64,000 bases of DNA, taken from contig CALVMH010000001.1 in the NCBI GenBank assembly GCA_944343275.1, positions 61,433 through 125,432 of the forward strand, given 5' to 3'. How positions within the stretch are numbered: the stretch's first letter is position 1; every line of letters starts with the position of its first letter. The stretch is from an uncultured Clostridia bacterium. Lineage in GTDB: Bacteria; Bacillota; Clostridia; Christensenellales; Borkfalkiaceae. Shown here piece by piece: positions 1-8,297 of the stretch. The translations under genes were made by a program, and so were the position numbers. The notes beneath the pieces were generated by a model. That model did no database searches, was not told the origin of the DNA, and saw only the letters and a program-made list of their open reading frames with translations.

Positions 1-2
1 GA

Positions 3-563
3 CACGCGGGCATTGTCAGCAAGTGGTCGGGTGAAATTCTGCGTGCGCTCGGAAAGGGGGAGGACCGCATCCGCCTTGCGGAGATCGCGGGATATCTGCA
101 CGACATCGGCAACTGCATCAACCGTAAAGATCATGCACAGTCGGGCGCCATCCTCGCCTACAAGATCCTCAGCCGTCTCGGAATGCAGGCGACCGACGCG
201 GCAGAGATCATGATGGCGATCGGAAATCATGATGAACAGTACGGGCAGCCCGTTTCCGATGTCTCGTCGGCGCTCATCATTGCGGATAAGGCGGATGTCC
301 ATAAAAGCCGCGTAAAAAACGACATCCGCGATGTATTCAACGCAAACATCCATGACCGCGTCAATCTTGCCGCAGAGCGTTCGTTCGTGCAGGTGGAGGA
401 GGACGGCAAGGTCATTGCGCTGCACATCGAGATCGATACGCAGATTTGTTCCGTCATGGACTATTTCGAGATTTATTTCGGGCGCATGCAGCTTTCCAGA
501 AAGGCTGCAGAGTTCCTCGGTTGCCGTTTTTCCCTCGTCATCAACGGGGTATCGCTGCTCTGA
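3..563 (+). CDS. HD-domain phosphohydrolase, 5' end outside window
   Basis: The frame is open from the first bases of the window to a TGA at 561-563, leaving about 186 residues of a protein whose N-terminus is missing. The visible part reads HAGIVSKW and then GYLHDIGNCINRKDH, the His-Asp metal-binding signature of HD-superfamily phosphohydrolases, followed by helices typical of the fold. Such enzymes usually hydrolyse phosphate esters or (cyclic) nucleotides; the substrate cannot be read from this fragment. It lies 230 bp upstream of nrdD and is separated from it by nrdD's own promoter, so it is probably a separate unit. Confidence 0.7.
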   Translation, partial: HAGIVSKWSGEILRALGKGEDRIRLAEIAGYLHDIGNCINRKDHAQSGAILAYKILSRLGMQATDAAEIMMAIGNHDEQYGQPVSDVSSALIIADKADVHKSRVKNDIRDVFNANIHDRVNLAAERSFVQVEEDGKVIALHIEIDTQICSVMDYFEIYFGRMQLSRKAAEFLGCRFSLVINGVSLL

Positions 564-633
564 GGCGAGGGCGTCTTCCGTGAAATGACTGCGCCTTTTT
601 GTTTCACGGCGAAATCCGACAAAAAGCGCACGC

Positions 634-714
634 ACCACAAGATATTGTGGTCAATAAAAAATATTTTATCAAAATATAGTGCGAAACCCTTGACAAATCC
701 CAAGATATGGTGTA
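634..714 (+). promoter_or_regulatory. Three phased NrdR-type boxes upstream of nrdD
   Basis: Three related 16-bp imperfect palindromes lie in tandem: CACAAGATATTGTGGT (638-653 region, arms ACCACAA/TTGTGGT at 634-651), CAAAATATAGTG (670-681) and CAAGATATGGTG (701-712). Aligned on the same bases, their spacings are 32 and 31 bp. NrdR, the ATP-cone repressor of ribonucleotide reductase operons, is known to bind pairs of about 16-bp boxes spaced 31-32 bp apart on the same DNA face. The third box fills the gap between -35 and -10, as expected for repression. Assignment rests on motif and context; NrdR itself is not in the window. Confidence 0.75.
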
Positions 715-718
715 TGAT
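690..718 (+). promoter_or_regulatory. Sigma-A promoter of nrdDG
   Basis: TTGACA (690-695), a 17-bp spacer and TATGAT (713-718). This is near-consensus and is overlapped by the third NrdR-type box. Transcription should start near 725, inside or at the edge of the hairpin at 722-751. Confidence 0.8.
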
Positions 719-721
719 GAT

Positions 722-751
722 AGCGTTCCCTCAAGCGGGGGAACGCTTTTT
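722..751 (+). terminator. Terminator-like hairpin at the nrdDG transcription start
   Basis: AGCGTTCCC (722-730) pairs with GGGAACGCT (739-747) and is followed by a run of T to 751, the shape of an intrinsic terminator. It lies only a few bases downstream of the predicted nrdD start site. A second GGGGAACG at 761-768 could pair with the same left arm, so a switch is conceivable. It could equally be a stabilising 5' hairpin. Confidence 0.5.
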
Positions 752-791
752 ACACCCTTCGGGGAACGAACATGAAAGGCGGGAGATAGCT

Positions 792-2966
792 ATGAAGATC
801 ATCAAGCGGAACGGTGCAGAGGTTGCGTTCGACGTCAGCAAGATCGAGAACGCCATCCGTAAGGCAAACAACGAGGTGAGCGAGGACAACAGGCTGTCGG
901 AAGATCAGATCGCGCTCATCTGCAAAAAGGTCACGGCGCTTGCCGGGGACCTTAACCGCGCCGTCAACGTCGAAGAGGTCCAGGACTTTGTCGAAAATCA
1001 GATCATGGATCAGAAGGCGTTTGCCGTTGCACGCAAATACATTACCTACCGCTACTCCCGCGCGCTCGTGCGCAAAGCGAACACGACGGATGCGCAGATC
1101 CTTACGCTCATCGAGTGCAACAACGAGGAAGTCAAACAGGAGAATTCCAATAAGAATCCGACGGTCAATTCCGTTCAGCGCGACTATATGGCGGGTGAAG
1201 TCTCCAAAGACCTGACACGCCGCATCCTGCTTTCTCCGGAGATCGTGGAGGCGCACGACGAGGGGCTCATCCATTTCCATGACGCGGATTATTTCGCGCA
1301 GCACATGCACAACTGCGATCTTGTCAACCTGGAAGACATGCTGCAAAACGGAACGGTCATTTCGGGGACATTCATCGAGAAGCCGCATTCCTTTTCCACG
1401 GCGTGCAATATCGCAACGCAGATCATCGCGCAGGTCGCTTCCAATCAGTACGGCGGGCAGAGCATTTCCCTGACGCATCTGGCGCCCTTTGTGGACGTCA
1501 GCCGTCAGAAGATTCGTGCCGACGTCGCGGACGAGCTGAAAGACCTCGGCATCACGGACGAAAAAAAGATCGCAAAGATCGCGGAAAAGCGCCTAAAAGC
1601 CGAGATCGCAAAGGGCATCCAGACCATTCAATATCAGGTCGTCACGCTGCTTACGACCAACGGACAGGCGCCCTTCGTGACGGTGTTCATGTACCTCGGC
1701 GAAGCGCGCAGCGAACGGGAACGCGCCGATCTTGCGCTCATCATCGAGGAGACGCTCAATCAGCGCATTCGCGGCGTCAAGAACGAGTCCGGCGTGTGGG
1801 TGACGCCTGCCTTCCCCAAACTCATCTATGTCTTGGAGGAGGACAATATCCGTGAGGGGAGCAAATATTGGTACCTGACGCAGCTTGCGGCGAAGTGCAC
1901 GGCAAAACGCATGGTGCCCGATTACATCTCCGAAAAAATGATGCTCAAATACAAGATCGACAAGAACGGGGAAGGGCACTGCTATACCTGTATGGGCTGC
2001 CGCAGCTTTTTGACGCCTTATGTCGACGAGAACGGGAAACCGAAGTATTACGGCAGATTCAATCAGGGCGTCGTGACCATCAACCTTGTGGATGTCGCGC
2101 TCTCTTCGGGCGGGGACGAGGGCAGGTTCTGGAAGATTTTCGACGAGCGTTTGGAGCTGTGTTACCGTGCGCTCATGTTCCGCCACAACCGCTTAAAGGG
2201 CACGATTTCGGATGCCGCGCCCATCCTTTGGCAGTACGGCGCGCTTGCGCGTCTGAAAAAGGGCGAGACCATCGACAAGCTCCTCTACGGCGGATATTCC
2301 ACCATTTCGTTGGGGTATGCGGGGCTCTATGAATGCGTCAAGTATATGACGGGCAAGAGCCACACGGACGACGAAGCAAAGCCGTTCGCGCTTGCCGTGA
2401 TGCAGCACATGAACGACAAGTGCAAGGAGTGGAAAGCGAAGGAGAACATCGATTTCTCGCTGTACGGCACGCCTTTGGAGAGCACGACATATAAGTTTGC
2501 CAAGTGCCTGCAAAAGCGGTTCGGGGTCATTCCGGGCGTTACGGACAAAAACTATATCACCAACAGCTATCACGTTCACGTCTCGGAACCCATCGACGCT
2601 TTCACCAAGCTCAAATTCGAAAGCGAGTTCCAGCAGCTTTCTCCGGGCGGCGCGATTTCCTATGTGGAAGTGCCCAACATGCAGAACAACATCCCCGCAG
2701 TGCTCGCCGTTATGCAGTATATTTACGACAATATCATGTATGCGGAGCTCAACACCAAGAGTGATTACTGCCAGGTTTGCGGCTACGACGGGGAGATTCA
2801 GATCGTGGAAGATGAGGACGGAAAGCTCGTGTGGGAGTGCCCGCACTGCCATAACCGCGATCAGACCAAGATGAACGTTGCACGCCGGACCTGCGGATAT
2901 ATCGGAACGCAATTCTGGAATCAGGGCAGAACGCAGGAGATCAGGGACAGGGTCCTGCATTTGTAA
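792..2966 (+). CDS. nrdD: Anaerobic ribonucleoside-triphosphate reductase (class III)
   Basis: Oxygen-sensitive glycyl-radical enzyme that reduces ribonucleotides to deoxyribonucleotides in the cytoplasm. The 724 residues start at ATG 792 behind GGGAGA; an in-frame extension upstream runs through the promoter and is rejected. The N-terminus (about 1-95) is an ATP-cone allosteric domain (MKIIKRNGAEVAFDVSKIE). The central part is the catalytic barrel. Near the C-terminus a CxxC...CxxC zinc site (CQVCGYDG ... CPHCHN) precedes the glycyl-radical loop RRTCGYIG, with the radical Gly at about residue 702. The stop overlaps nrdG (TAATG). Expression is probably NrdR-controlled (boxes at 634-712). Confidence 0.97.
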   Translation: MKIIKRNGAEVAFDVSKIENAIRKANNEVSEDNRLSEDQIALICKKVTALAGDLNRAVNVEEVQDFVENQIMDQKAFAVARKYITYRYSRALVRKANTTDAQILTLIECNNEEVKQENSNKNPTVNSVQRDYMAGEVSKDLTRRILLSPEIVEAHDEGLIHFHDADYFAQHMHNCDLVNLEDMLQNGTVISGTFIEKPHSFSTACNIATQIIAQVASNQYGGQSISLTHLAPFVDVSRQKIRADVADELKDLGITDEKKIAKIAEKRLKAEIAKGIQTIQYQVVTLLTTNGQAPFVTVFMYLGEARSERERADLALIIEETLNQRIRGVKNESGVWVTPAFPKLIYVLEEDNIREGSKYWYLTQLAAKCTAKRMVPDYISEKMMLKYKIDKNGEGHCYTCMGCRSFLTPYVDENGKPKYYGRFNQGVVTINLVDVALSSGGDEGRFWKIFDERLELCYRALMFRHNRLKGTISDAAPILWQYGALARLKKGETIDKLLYGGYSTISLGYAGLYECVKYMTGKSHTDDEAKPFALAVMQHMNDKCKEWKAKENIDFSLYGTPLESTTYKFAKCLQKRFGVIPGVTDKNYITNSYHVHVSEPIDAFTKLKFESEFQQLSPGGAISYVEVPNMQNNIPAVLAVMQYIYDNIMYAELNTKSDYCQVCGYDGEIQIVEDEDGKLVWECPHCHNRDQTKMNVARRTCGYIGTQFWNQGRTQEIRDRVLHL

Positions 2967-3487
2967 TGAATTACGCAGAGATCAAAAAGACGGATATTGC
3001 CAACGGAGAGGGGGTTCGCGTCTCCCTCTTCGTTTCCGGTTGCAGGCGGCATTGCAAGAACTGCTTCAATAAGGTGACGTGGGACTTCGCATACGGCAAG
3101 CCGTTTACCGAGGAGACGCAGCAGGAACTGCTTGCGGCGCTCGCGCCGTCGTATATTACGGGACTGACGCTGCTCGGCGGGGATCCGATGGAACCCGAAA
3201 ACCAGCGTGCGCTGCTGCCGTTCGTCAGAAAAGTGCGTGCCTGCCTGCCCGAAAAAACGATCTGGTGCTATACGGGTTATACCTACGCGGACGGCGGTAT
3301 CGAAGAGGAGCAGGCGAACTGCGAAGTCACAAAAGAGTTCATATCGCTGTTGGATGTGTTGGTGGACGGGCGGTTTATCGAGGAGTTAAAGGACATCCGC
3401 CTTGTGTTCCGTGGGTCCTCCAACCAGCGCGTGATCGATGTGAAACGCAGTTTAGAGAGCGGGAACATAGTACTATATCTAACATAG
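2966..3487 (+). CDS. nrdG: Anaerobic ribonucleotide reductase activase (radical SAM)
   Basis: A 173-residue radical SAM protein that installs the glycyl radical in NrdD using S-adenosylmethionine and a [4Fe-4S] cluster. The cluster motif is C26-x3-C30-x2-C33 (CRRHCKNC), and LLGGDPM is the usual SAM-contacting strand. Its ATG shares one base with the nrdD stop, so the two are translationally coupled. The last residues (NIVLYLT) and the TAG stop are encoded by an interspersed palindromic element at 3465-3490, so the natural C-terminus may have been altered by that element. An intrinsic terminator follows at 3496. Confidence 0.95.
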   Translation: MNYAEIKKTDIANGEGVRVSLFVSGCRRHCKNCFNKVTWDFAYGKPFTEETQQELLAALAPSYITGLTLLGGDPMEPENQRALLPFVRKVRACLPEKTIWCYTGYTYADGGIEEEQANCEVTKEFISLLDVLVDGRFIEELKDIRLVFRGSSNQRVIDVKRSLESGNIVLYLT

Positions 3488-3490
3488 TAT
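3465..3490 (+). repeat. Interspersed palindromic element, copy 1
   Basis: Half-sites CATAGT, ACTATA, centre TCTAA, CATAGT then AT, read on the + strand. It is one of six related copies in the window. It encodes the end of nrdG and its TAG stop (3485-3487). Confidence 0.75.
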
Positions 3491-3495
3491 CATCC

Positions 3496-3520
3496 ATGCG
3501 GGAAATTTTCCCGCATTTTT
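3496..3520 (+). terminator. Intrinsic terminator of nrdDG
   Basis: ATGCGGGAAA pairs with TTTCCCGCAT, followed by a T run to 3520, eight bases after the nrdG stop. Confidence 0.85.
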
Positions 3521-3532
3521 CATGCCGCATGT

Positions 3533-3561
3533 TTGACGGTTGCACGCGAATGCGGTATAAT
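3533..3561 (+). promoter_or_regulatory. Sigma-A promoter of the M29 aminopeptidase gene
   Basis: TTGACG (3533-3538), 17 bp, TATAAT (3556-3561), 33 bp upstream of the start codon. Confidence 0.8.
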
Positions 3562-3594
3562 AATAGGGAACGATCGAAAAATTCGGAGGATATC

Positions 3595-4821
3595 ATGAAT
3601 AAATTGCAGTTAAAGCGGTATGCAAAATTGCTTGCAAAGACGGGGCTCAACGTCAAGCGCGGGCAGTGGGTCATCGTCAACGCGGGGCTCGATCAGCCGG
3701 AGTTTGTCGAGTGGGTCGTGGAGGAACTCTATCGTGCGGGCGCCGGAAAGGTGACGGTGGAGTGGTCGCATCAGCCGCTGACGAAACTCAAATATAAATA
3801 TGAAAAGGAGGGCGTGCTCTCCGCCGTTCCGCAGTGGGAAGAGGAACGCTGGAAATTGTACGTCAAAGAGCTTCCCTCCATGCTGCATATCATTTCGGAG
3901 GATCCGGACGGGCTTGCGGGTGTCGATCAGGAGAAGATGCGTGCCGTCACCGTCGGCAGGATGAAGATCGTCAAGCCGTATCGGGACGAGATGGAAAATA
4001 AATACCCTTGGTGCATTGCCGCCGTTCCCGGGAAAGCGTGGGCAAAGAAGGTGTTCCCCGGTTTGCAGGTCAACCGTGCGGTCGAGGCGCTGTGGGACGC
4101 CATCTTAAAAGCGTCCCGTGCGGACGGAGCAGACCCCGTGCGCGAGTGGGCGCGTCACAACGATGAACTTGCCAAGCGGTGTGACTACCTCAACCGTCTC
4201 GGTCTTGTTTCGCTCGAATACAAGGCGTCCAACGGAACCGACCTGCGCGTGGGGCTGCTGCCCGATGCCGACTTCATGGGCGGGGGCGAGAGCGATCTGA
4301 AAGGGCGCTATTATAATCCCAATATTCCCTCCGAGGAGATATTCACCACGCCGCGCGCGGGGGATGCGGAAGGCATCGTCTATGCCACCAAACCGCTCTC
4401 CTATCAGGGGCAGCTCATCGAGAACTTCTCCGTCCGCTTTGAAAACGGCAGGGTCATCGAGGTGAAGGCGGAGAAAAACCAGGCACTGCTCGAAAAGATG
4501 GTTTCGATGGACGAGGGCGCCGCGATGCTCGGCGAATGCGCGCTCATTGCCTACGACTCCCCTATCAACAACCAGGGCATCCTGTTCTATAACACCCTCT
4601 TTGATGAGAACGCGAGCTGCCATCTTGCGCTCGGACGGGGCTTTGGGAACTGTGTGCGCGGTTATGAAACGATGACCAACGAGCAGCTCAAAGAACACGG
4701 CATCAACGACAGTATGATCCACGTCGATTTCATGATCGGCAGCAAGGACCTCTCTATCACGGGTGTGACGGCAAAGGGCGAACGCGTCGCCATCTTCAAA
4801 GATGGCAATTGGGCATTTTGA
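3595..4821 (+). CDS. M29-family metallo-aminopeptidase
   Basis: A 408-residue cytoplasmic aminopeptidase of the thermophilic M29 family (AmpS/PepS/AmpT type), which removes N-terminal residues from peptides using two metal ions. Start ATG 3595 lies behind CGGAGGA. The metal-ligand pattern known for the family is visible: Glu in IPSEEIF (about 248), Glu in LGECAL (314), His in SCHLALG (343), and His and Asp in IHVDFMIGS (376, 378). It has its own promoter and ends 37 bp before the metallochaperone-like GTPase, so the three following genes may form one transcript. Length and domain order are normal. Confidence 0.93.
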   Translation: MNKLQLKRYAKLLAKTGLNVKRGQWVIVNAGLDQPEFVEWVVEELYRAGAGKVTVEWSHQPLTKLKYKYEKEGVLSAVPQWEEERWKLYVKELPSMLHIISEDPDGLAGVDQEKMRAVTVGRMKIVKPYRDEMENKYPWCIAAVPGKAWAKKVFPGLQVNRAVEALWDAILKASRADGADPVREWARHNDELAKRCDYLNRLGLVSLEYKASNGTDLRVGLLPDADFMGGGESDLKGRYYNPNIPSEEIFTTPRAGDAEGIVYATKPLSYQGQLIENFSVRFENGRVIEVKAEKNQALLEKMVSMDEGAAMLGECALIAYDSPINNQGILFYNTLFDENASCHLALGRGFGNCVRGYETMTNEQLKEHGINDSMIHVDFMIGSKDLSITGVTAKGERVAIFKDGNWAF

Positions 4822-4858
4822 CAAGCCCCATAAAGGGTATCTATCAGTCGAGGCAGGT

Positions 4859-5899
4859 ATGATCAAGATCGATATTTTTTCAGGCTTTTTGGGGGCGGGC
4901 AAGACGACGCTCATCAAAAAGCTCATCCGCGAAGTGTACAAGGGCGAACAGATCGTTCTCATTGAAAATGAATTCGGCGAGATCGGCGTGGACGGCGGAT
5001 TTTTGCAGGATGCAGGGATCCGCATCACCGAGATGAATTCGGGCTGCATCTGCTGCACGTTGGTGGGTGACTTTGCAAAGGCACTCAAAGTGGTTGCGGA
5101 ACAGTATTCGCCCGAACGCATCGTGATCGAGCCTTCCGGCGTCGGAAAGCTGTCCGACGTCATCCGCGCCGTACAGAGCGCGGGCGTAGAGGGGGCGCAG
5201 CTCAACGCCTTCTGCACCGTCGTGGATGCCAATAAGTGCAGGATGTATCTTAAAAATTTCGGCGAGTTTTTCCTCGATCAGGTGGAGAATGCGGGCTGCA
5301 TCGTGCTTTCGCATACGGGGAATGCCGCAAAGGTCGCAGAGGCGGTCGCGCTGCTCAAAGAACATACTGCGGCGACCATCGTCACGACCGATTGGAACAT
5401 GCTCTCCGGGAAGGAACTGCTTGCCGCCATCGAGCGAAAAGATACGCTGGAGGCGGAGCTCAAAAAGCTCGCCGAGGAGGCGCACGAACACGGGCACTGC
5501 CATCATCACGAACATGAGCATGAAGGCTGCCATCATCACGATCACGAGGGCGAATGTCATCACCACGAACATGAACACGGCGAGTGCTGCCATCACAACC
5601 ATGAACATTGCGAAGGGCATCACCACGCCGATGAAGTGTTCACGAGCTGGGGTACGGAGACGGGCAAGGTCTTTACGAAAGAGGTGCTCGACGGGATACT
5701 TTCGGCACTTGCGTCGGGGGAATACGGTCAGATCCTGCGCGCCAAGGGGATCGTGGACGGCGGGAAGGAATGGCTGTATTTCGACTATGTCCCCGACGAA
5801 CCGGACATCCGCACGGGTGCGCCTTGTGTGACGGGCAGACTGTGCGTCATCGGCTGCAAGCTTGACGAAAAGAAACTTCAAGCGCTCTTTTTGGGGTGA
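4859..5899 (+). CDS. COG0523 (CobW/ZNG-type) GTPase with His-rich metal-binding insert
   Basis: A 346-residue G3E GTPase. Start ATG 4859 follows GAGGCAGGT; an upstream in-frame ATG at 4802 lies inside the preceding gene and is rejected. Walker A is GFLGAGKTT (9-17), and the family metal site CxCC is at 63-66 (GCICC). Residues 209-256 form a striking cluster of His, Glu, Asp and Cys, as in zinc-delivering COG0523 members. The usual NKxD guanine motif reads SHTG, a degenerate form. A role in zinc or cobalt handling is inferred from family and composition. The next gene is a paralogous GTPase starting three bases after the stop. Confidence 0.9.
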   Translation: MIKIDIFSGFLGAGKTTLIKKLIREVYKGEQIVLIENEFGEIGVDGGFLQDAGIRITEMNSGCICCTLVGDFAKALKVVAEQYSPERIVIEPSGVGKLSDVIRAVQSAGVEGAQLNAFCTVVDANKCRMYLKNFGEFFLDQVENAGCIVLSHTGNAAKVAEAVALLKEHTAATIVTTDWNMLSGKELLAAIERKDTLEAELKKLAEEAHEHGHCHHHEHEHEGCHHHDHEGECHHHEHEHGECCHHNHEHCEGHHHADEVFTSWGTETGKVFTKEVLDGILSALASGEYGQILRAKGIVDGGKEWLYFDYVPDEPDIRTGAPCVTGRLCVIGCKLDEKKLQALFLG

Positions 5900-5902
5900 G
5901 AT

Positions 5903-6847
5903 ATGGCGCAGGAGATTCCCGTCTATCTCTTTCTCGGATTTCTCGAATCGGGCAAGACGAAATTTATTCAGGAGACGCTCGAGGACGCGCGCTTCGATTC
6001 GGGCGAACACACCCTGCTCCTCGTCTTTGAAGAGGGGGAGGAGGAATACGACTATCATAGGTTTGCCAATCCCTCCTATGCGGTAGAGCATCTGGAACTT
6101 CGGGACATGACCGAGGCGAACCTTGCCTCTCTCGTCAGAAAATATTCCGCAGAACGCATCGTCGTAGAATACAACGGAATGTGGGAATTGCAGTCGTTCT
6201 TCGATGCCATGCCCGAAGGATGGGCGATCGCGCAGGTGATGACCTTCTTTGATGCGACTACGTTCCTTTCCTATAACAAAAATATGCGCCAGCTCGTCTT
6301 TGACAAGGTGCAGTACGCCGATATGGTGGTATTCAACCGCTTTCGCGGCGAGGATTCCAAGGCGGCATTCCACAAGATCATCCGCGGCATGACGCGTCGC
6401 CCCGACATCGTGTATGAATATCTGGGCGGCAAGGCGGAATATGATGAGATCGTCGATCCGCTTCCCTATGACATTGACGCGCCGATCATCGAGATCGCCG
6501 ACAGGGACTATGCCTTTTTCTATCGGGACCTCGTGGAAGAGCCGGACAAGTATCGCGGGAAGACGGTCCACTTCAAAGGGATGGTCGCCGTTGACAAGAG
6601 CATGCCGCAGGGGACGCTTGTCGTCGGGAGGCACGTCATGACATGTTGCGAGGCGGACATTGCTTACAGCGGGCTTGTTTGTTTGCACAAGTCGGAACTT
6701 GCCTTCAAAACGCGGGATTGGGTGATGCTTACCGCGCGCATCGATCTTCGTTATCACAAGATTTACGGACAGAAGGGACCCGTCCTTAGCGCTTCCGAAA
6801 TTGCGTTTTGCGCGCCGCCGGAGCAGGAACTTGCAACATTTTATTAA
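5903..6847 (+). CDS. COG0523-like GTPase fused to a DUF1980 (YcgQ C-terminal) domain
   Basis: 314 residues. The N-terminal part carries a P-loop GFLESGKT (12-19) in the context of a G3E/COG0523 GTPase, but lacks the CxCC metal motif and has NRFR in place of NKxD. From about residue 195 the sequence changes to a block (YRGKTVHFKGMV ... VVGRHVMTCCEADIAYSGL) that resembles the C-terminal domain of YcgQ/TIGR03943 proteins, with the characteristic Thr-Cys-Cys-x-Ala/Glu-Asp motif. YcgQ/YcgR and COG0523 genes commonly occur together, so a metal-homeostasis role is plausible. The fusion and the adjacency to a His-rich paralogue are seen; the function is inferred. Confidence 0.78.
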   Translation: MAQEIPVYLFLGFLESGKTKFIQETLEDARFDSGEHTLLLVFEEGEEEYDYHRFANPSYAVEHLELRDMTEANLASLVRKYSAERIVVEYNGMWELQSFFDAMPEGWAIAQVMTFFDATTFLSYNKNMRQLVFDKVQYADMVVFNRFRGEDSKAAFHKIIRGMTRRPDIVYEYLGGKAEYDEIVDPLPYDIDAPIIEIADRDYAFFYRDLVEEPDKYRGKTVHFKGMVAVDKSMPQGTLVVGRHVMTCCEADIAYSGLVCLHKSELAFKTRDWVMLTARIDLRYHKIYGQKGPVLSASEIAFCAPPEQELATFY

Positions 6848-6856
6848 AATTGATAT

Positions 6857-6888
6857 AAAAAATGCCGTTTTTTATGCGGCATTTTTTT
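6857..6888 (+). terminator. Intrinsic terminator after the GTPase pair
   Basis: AAAAAATGCCG pairs with CGGCATTTTTT, ending in a T run. It closes the 3595-6847 transcript. Confidence 0.85.
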
Positions 6889-6896
6889 ATTCACAC

Positions 6897-6925
6897 TTTA
6901 CAAATAAATTTGTTTGTGTTATAAT
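6897..6925 (+). promoter_or_regulatory. Sigma-A promoter of flavodoxin gene
   Basis: TTTACA (6897-6902), 17 bp, TATAAT (6920-6925). An imperfect palindrome ACAAATAAATTTGT starts at 6900, overlapping the -35 end, and could be an operator. Confidence 0.75.
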
Positions 6926-6951
6926 AAACATATCAGAGCGGGAGGCGGAAG

Positions 6952-7425
6952 ATGAAAAAGCTGGTCGTATACTATTCGTTGAGCGGGAATACCCGTGCAG
7001 TGGCAAGGCGCATCGCGCGTGCATTGCGTGCGGATCTTATGGAACTGCGCACCGTGAAAGCGTATCCCGATGATTACGATGTCTTGCTGAGCCTCGGACA
7101 AAAAGAGGTCAAGAGCGGTTACATGCCGCAGCTGACGGCGCTTCCTTACGATGCCGCAAAATATGATACCATCATTCTCGGCACGCCCGTTTGGTGGAGC
7201 AGCTATGCGCCTGCCGTCAAGAAGTTCATGTCCACCGTCAAGTGGAAGGGGAAGCAGGTCTTTCCGTTTGCGACCAACGAGGGAGAGCTTGGTCACACGC
7301 CGAGCGATCTCAGAAAGGCGATGCGCGGAGCGCAGGTCGCGCCCGTGCTCAATGTCAAGTTTGAAAACGGCGTTCAGCTGACGGCTCCTGCGGAAATCAA
7401 GGAATGGATCGCCACGATCGAATGA
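6952..7425 (+). CDS. Flavodoxin family protein
   Basis: A 157-residue FMN-binding protein. The N-terminus KLVVYYSLSGNTRAVA carries the phosphate-binding loop SxSGNTR, and GTPVWWSSYAPAVKKF is the loop stacking on the flavin. This WW-type loop is common in the flavodoxin_4/NADPH-dependent reductase subgroup. It acts as a small cytoplasmic electron carrier or quinone/flavin reductase. GGGAGGCGGAAG precedes ATG 6952. The stop overlaps the start of the methyltransferase gene (ATGA), so the two are co-translated. Confidence 0.88.
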   Translation: MKKLVVYYSLSGNTRAVARRIARALRADLMELRTVKAYPDDYDVLLSLGQKEVKSGYMPQLTALPYDAAKYDTIILGTPVWWSSYAPAVKKFMSTVKWKGKQVFPFATNEGELGHTPSDLRKAMRGAQVAPVLNVKFENGVQLTAPAEIKEWIATIE

Positions 7426-8297
7426 ACGGGATACCCGAATCGCTCTCCGCGCGCCTGAAAAGTGCGTTCGGGGAGCTTTTTGCGTCGATCGAGGCGGGCT
7501 TTTGTGCCATACGTCCCGTGACGTTCCGCGTCAATTCCCATAAGACGACGGCGGAACGCGTTGCGCAAGGCATGGAGGAATGCGGGATCCGTATCCGCCT
7601 TTGCGATTGGTATGGCGATGCATTCATTGCGGAAAACGTGCGGGAGGATGCGCTGCGGGCGACCCCCTTTTATGAACGGGGGGAAATCTATCTGCAAAGC
7701 CTTTCCTCCATGCTTCCGCCCGTTGTTCTGCGTCCGCAGGCGGGGGAAAATATCCTTGACATGACGGCGGCACCCGGCGGCAAGACGACGCAGCTCTTTT
7801 CTCTTTCGGGAGGGAAGGCGCTCATTACCGCCTGCGAACGGGATGCCGTGCGGTATGAACGCTTGAAATTCAATCTTGCGCGGCAGGGGGCTACGCGCGT
7901 CAACGCCATGAAAACGGATGCGCTTGTGCTCGACGATGCGCTGAAATTTGATAAGATCTTGCTGGATGCTCCCTGTACGGGAACGGGGACCATTTCGCCT
8001 GCTTCGCCCGTGCGCTATTCGGACGGATATCTTGCCAAGTGTACCGCGTTGCAGAAAAAGCTCATCGGGAAGGCATTGAAGTTGCTGAAAAAAGGGGGCT
8101 TGCTGCTCTATTCCACCTGTTCCGTGCTCCCCGACGAGAACGACCGGATCGCGGAACACGCAGTCCGGCTCGGCGCGAAGCCCGTTGCGGTGGAGCTCCC
8201 CGTGCAGACCGTGCGTCTGCCGTCTTCTGCGGAAACGGTATGCATTTGTCCGGACGCATTGTATGAAGGGTTTTACCTTGCCATGTTCACAAAATAA
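7422..8297 (+). CDS. RsmB/RsmF-type rRNA or tRNA cytosine-C5 methyltransferase
   Basis: 291 residues from ATG 7422, which overlaps the flavodoxin stop by four bases. It is a SAM-dependent enzyme of the NOL1/NOP2/sun family. Motif I is DMTAAPGGKTTQ, motif IV LDAPCTGTGT contains the Pro-Cys that releases product, and motif VI YSTCSVLPDEND holds the Thr-Cys nucleophile. It lacks the long C-terminal PUA/RNA-binding extension of E. coli RsmF, as do many short clostridial homologues, so target assignment (16S, 23S or tRNA) is open. It ends in a 17-bp inverted repeat shared with the convergent gene. Confidence 0.88.
   Translation: MNGIPESLSARLKSAFGELFASIEAGFCAIRPVTFRVNSHKTTAERVAQGMEECGIRIRLCDWYGDAFIAENVREDALRATPFYERGEIYLQSLSSMLPPVVLRPQAGENILDMTAAPGGKTTQLFSLSGGKALITACERDAVRYERLKFNLARQGATRVNAMKTDALVLDDALKFDKILLDAPCTGTGTISPASPVRYSDGYLAKCTALQKKLIGKALKLLKKGGLLLYSTCSVLPDENDRIAEHAVRLGAKPVAVELPVQTVRLPSSAETVCICPDALYEGFYLAMFTK

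Noticed and set aside
585-791. In-frame upstream extension of nrdD
   Set aside because: It would translate through the NrdR boxes, promoter and hairpin, and the extra residues are not part of the family.
4880-6757. Long open frame on the - strand opposite the two COG0523 GTPase genes
   Set aside because: The + strand frames carry clear family motifs and ribosome sites. The antisense frame is open because of GC-rich third codon positions and His codons, and matches no family I recognise.
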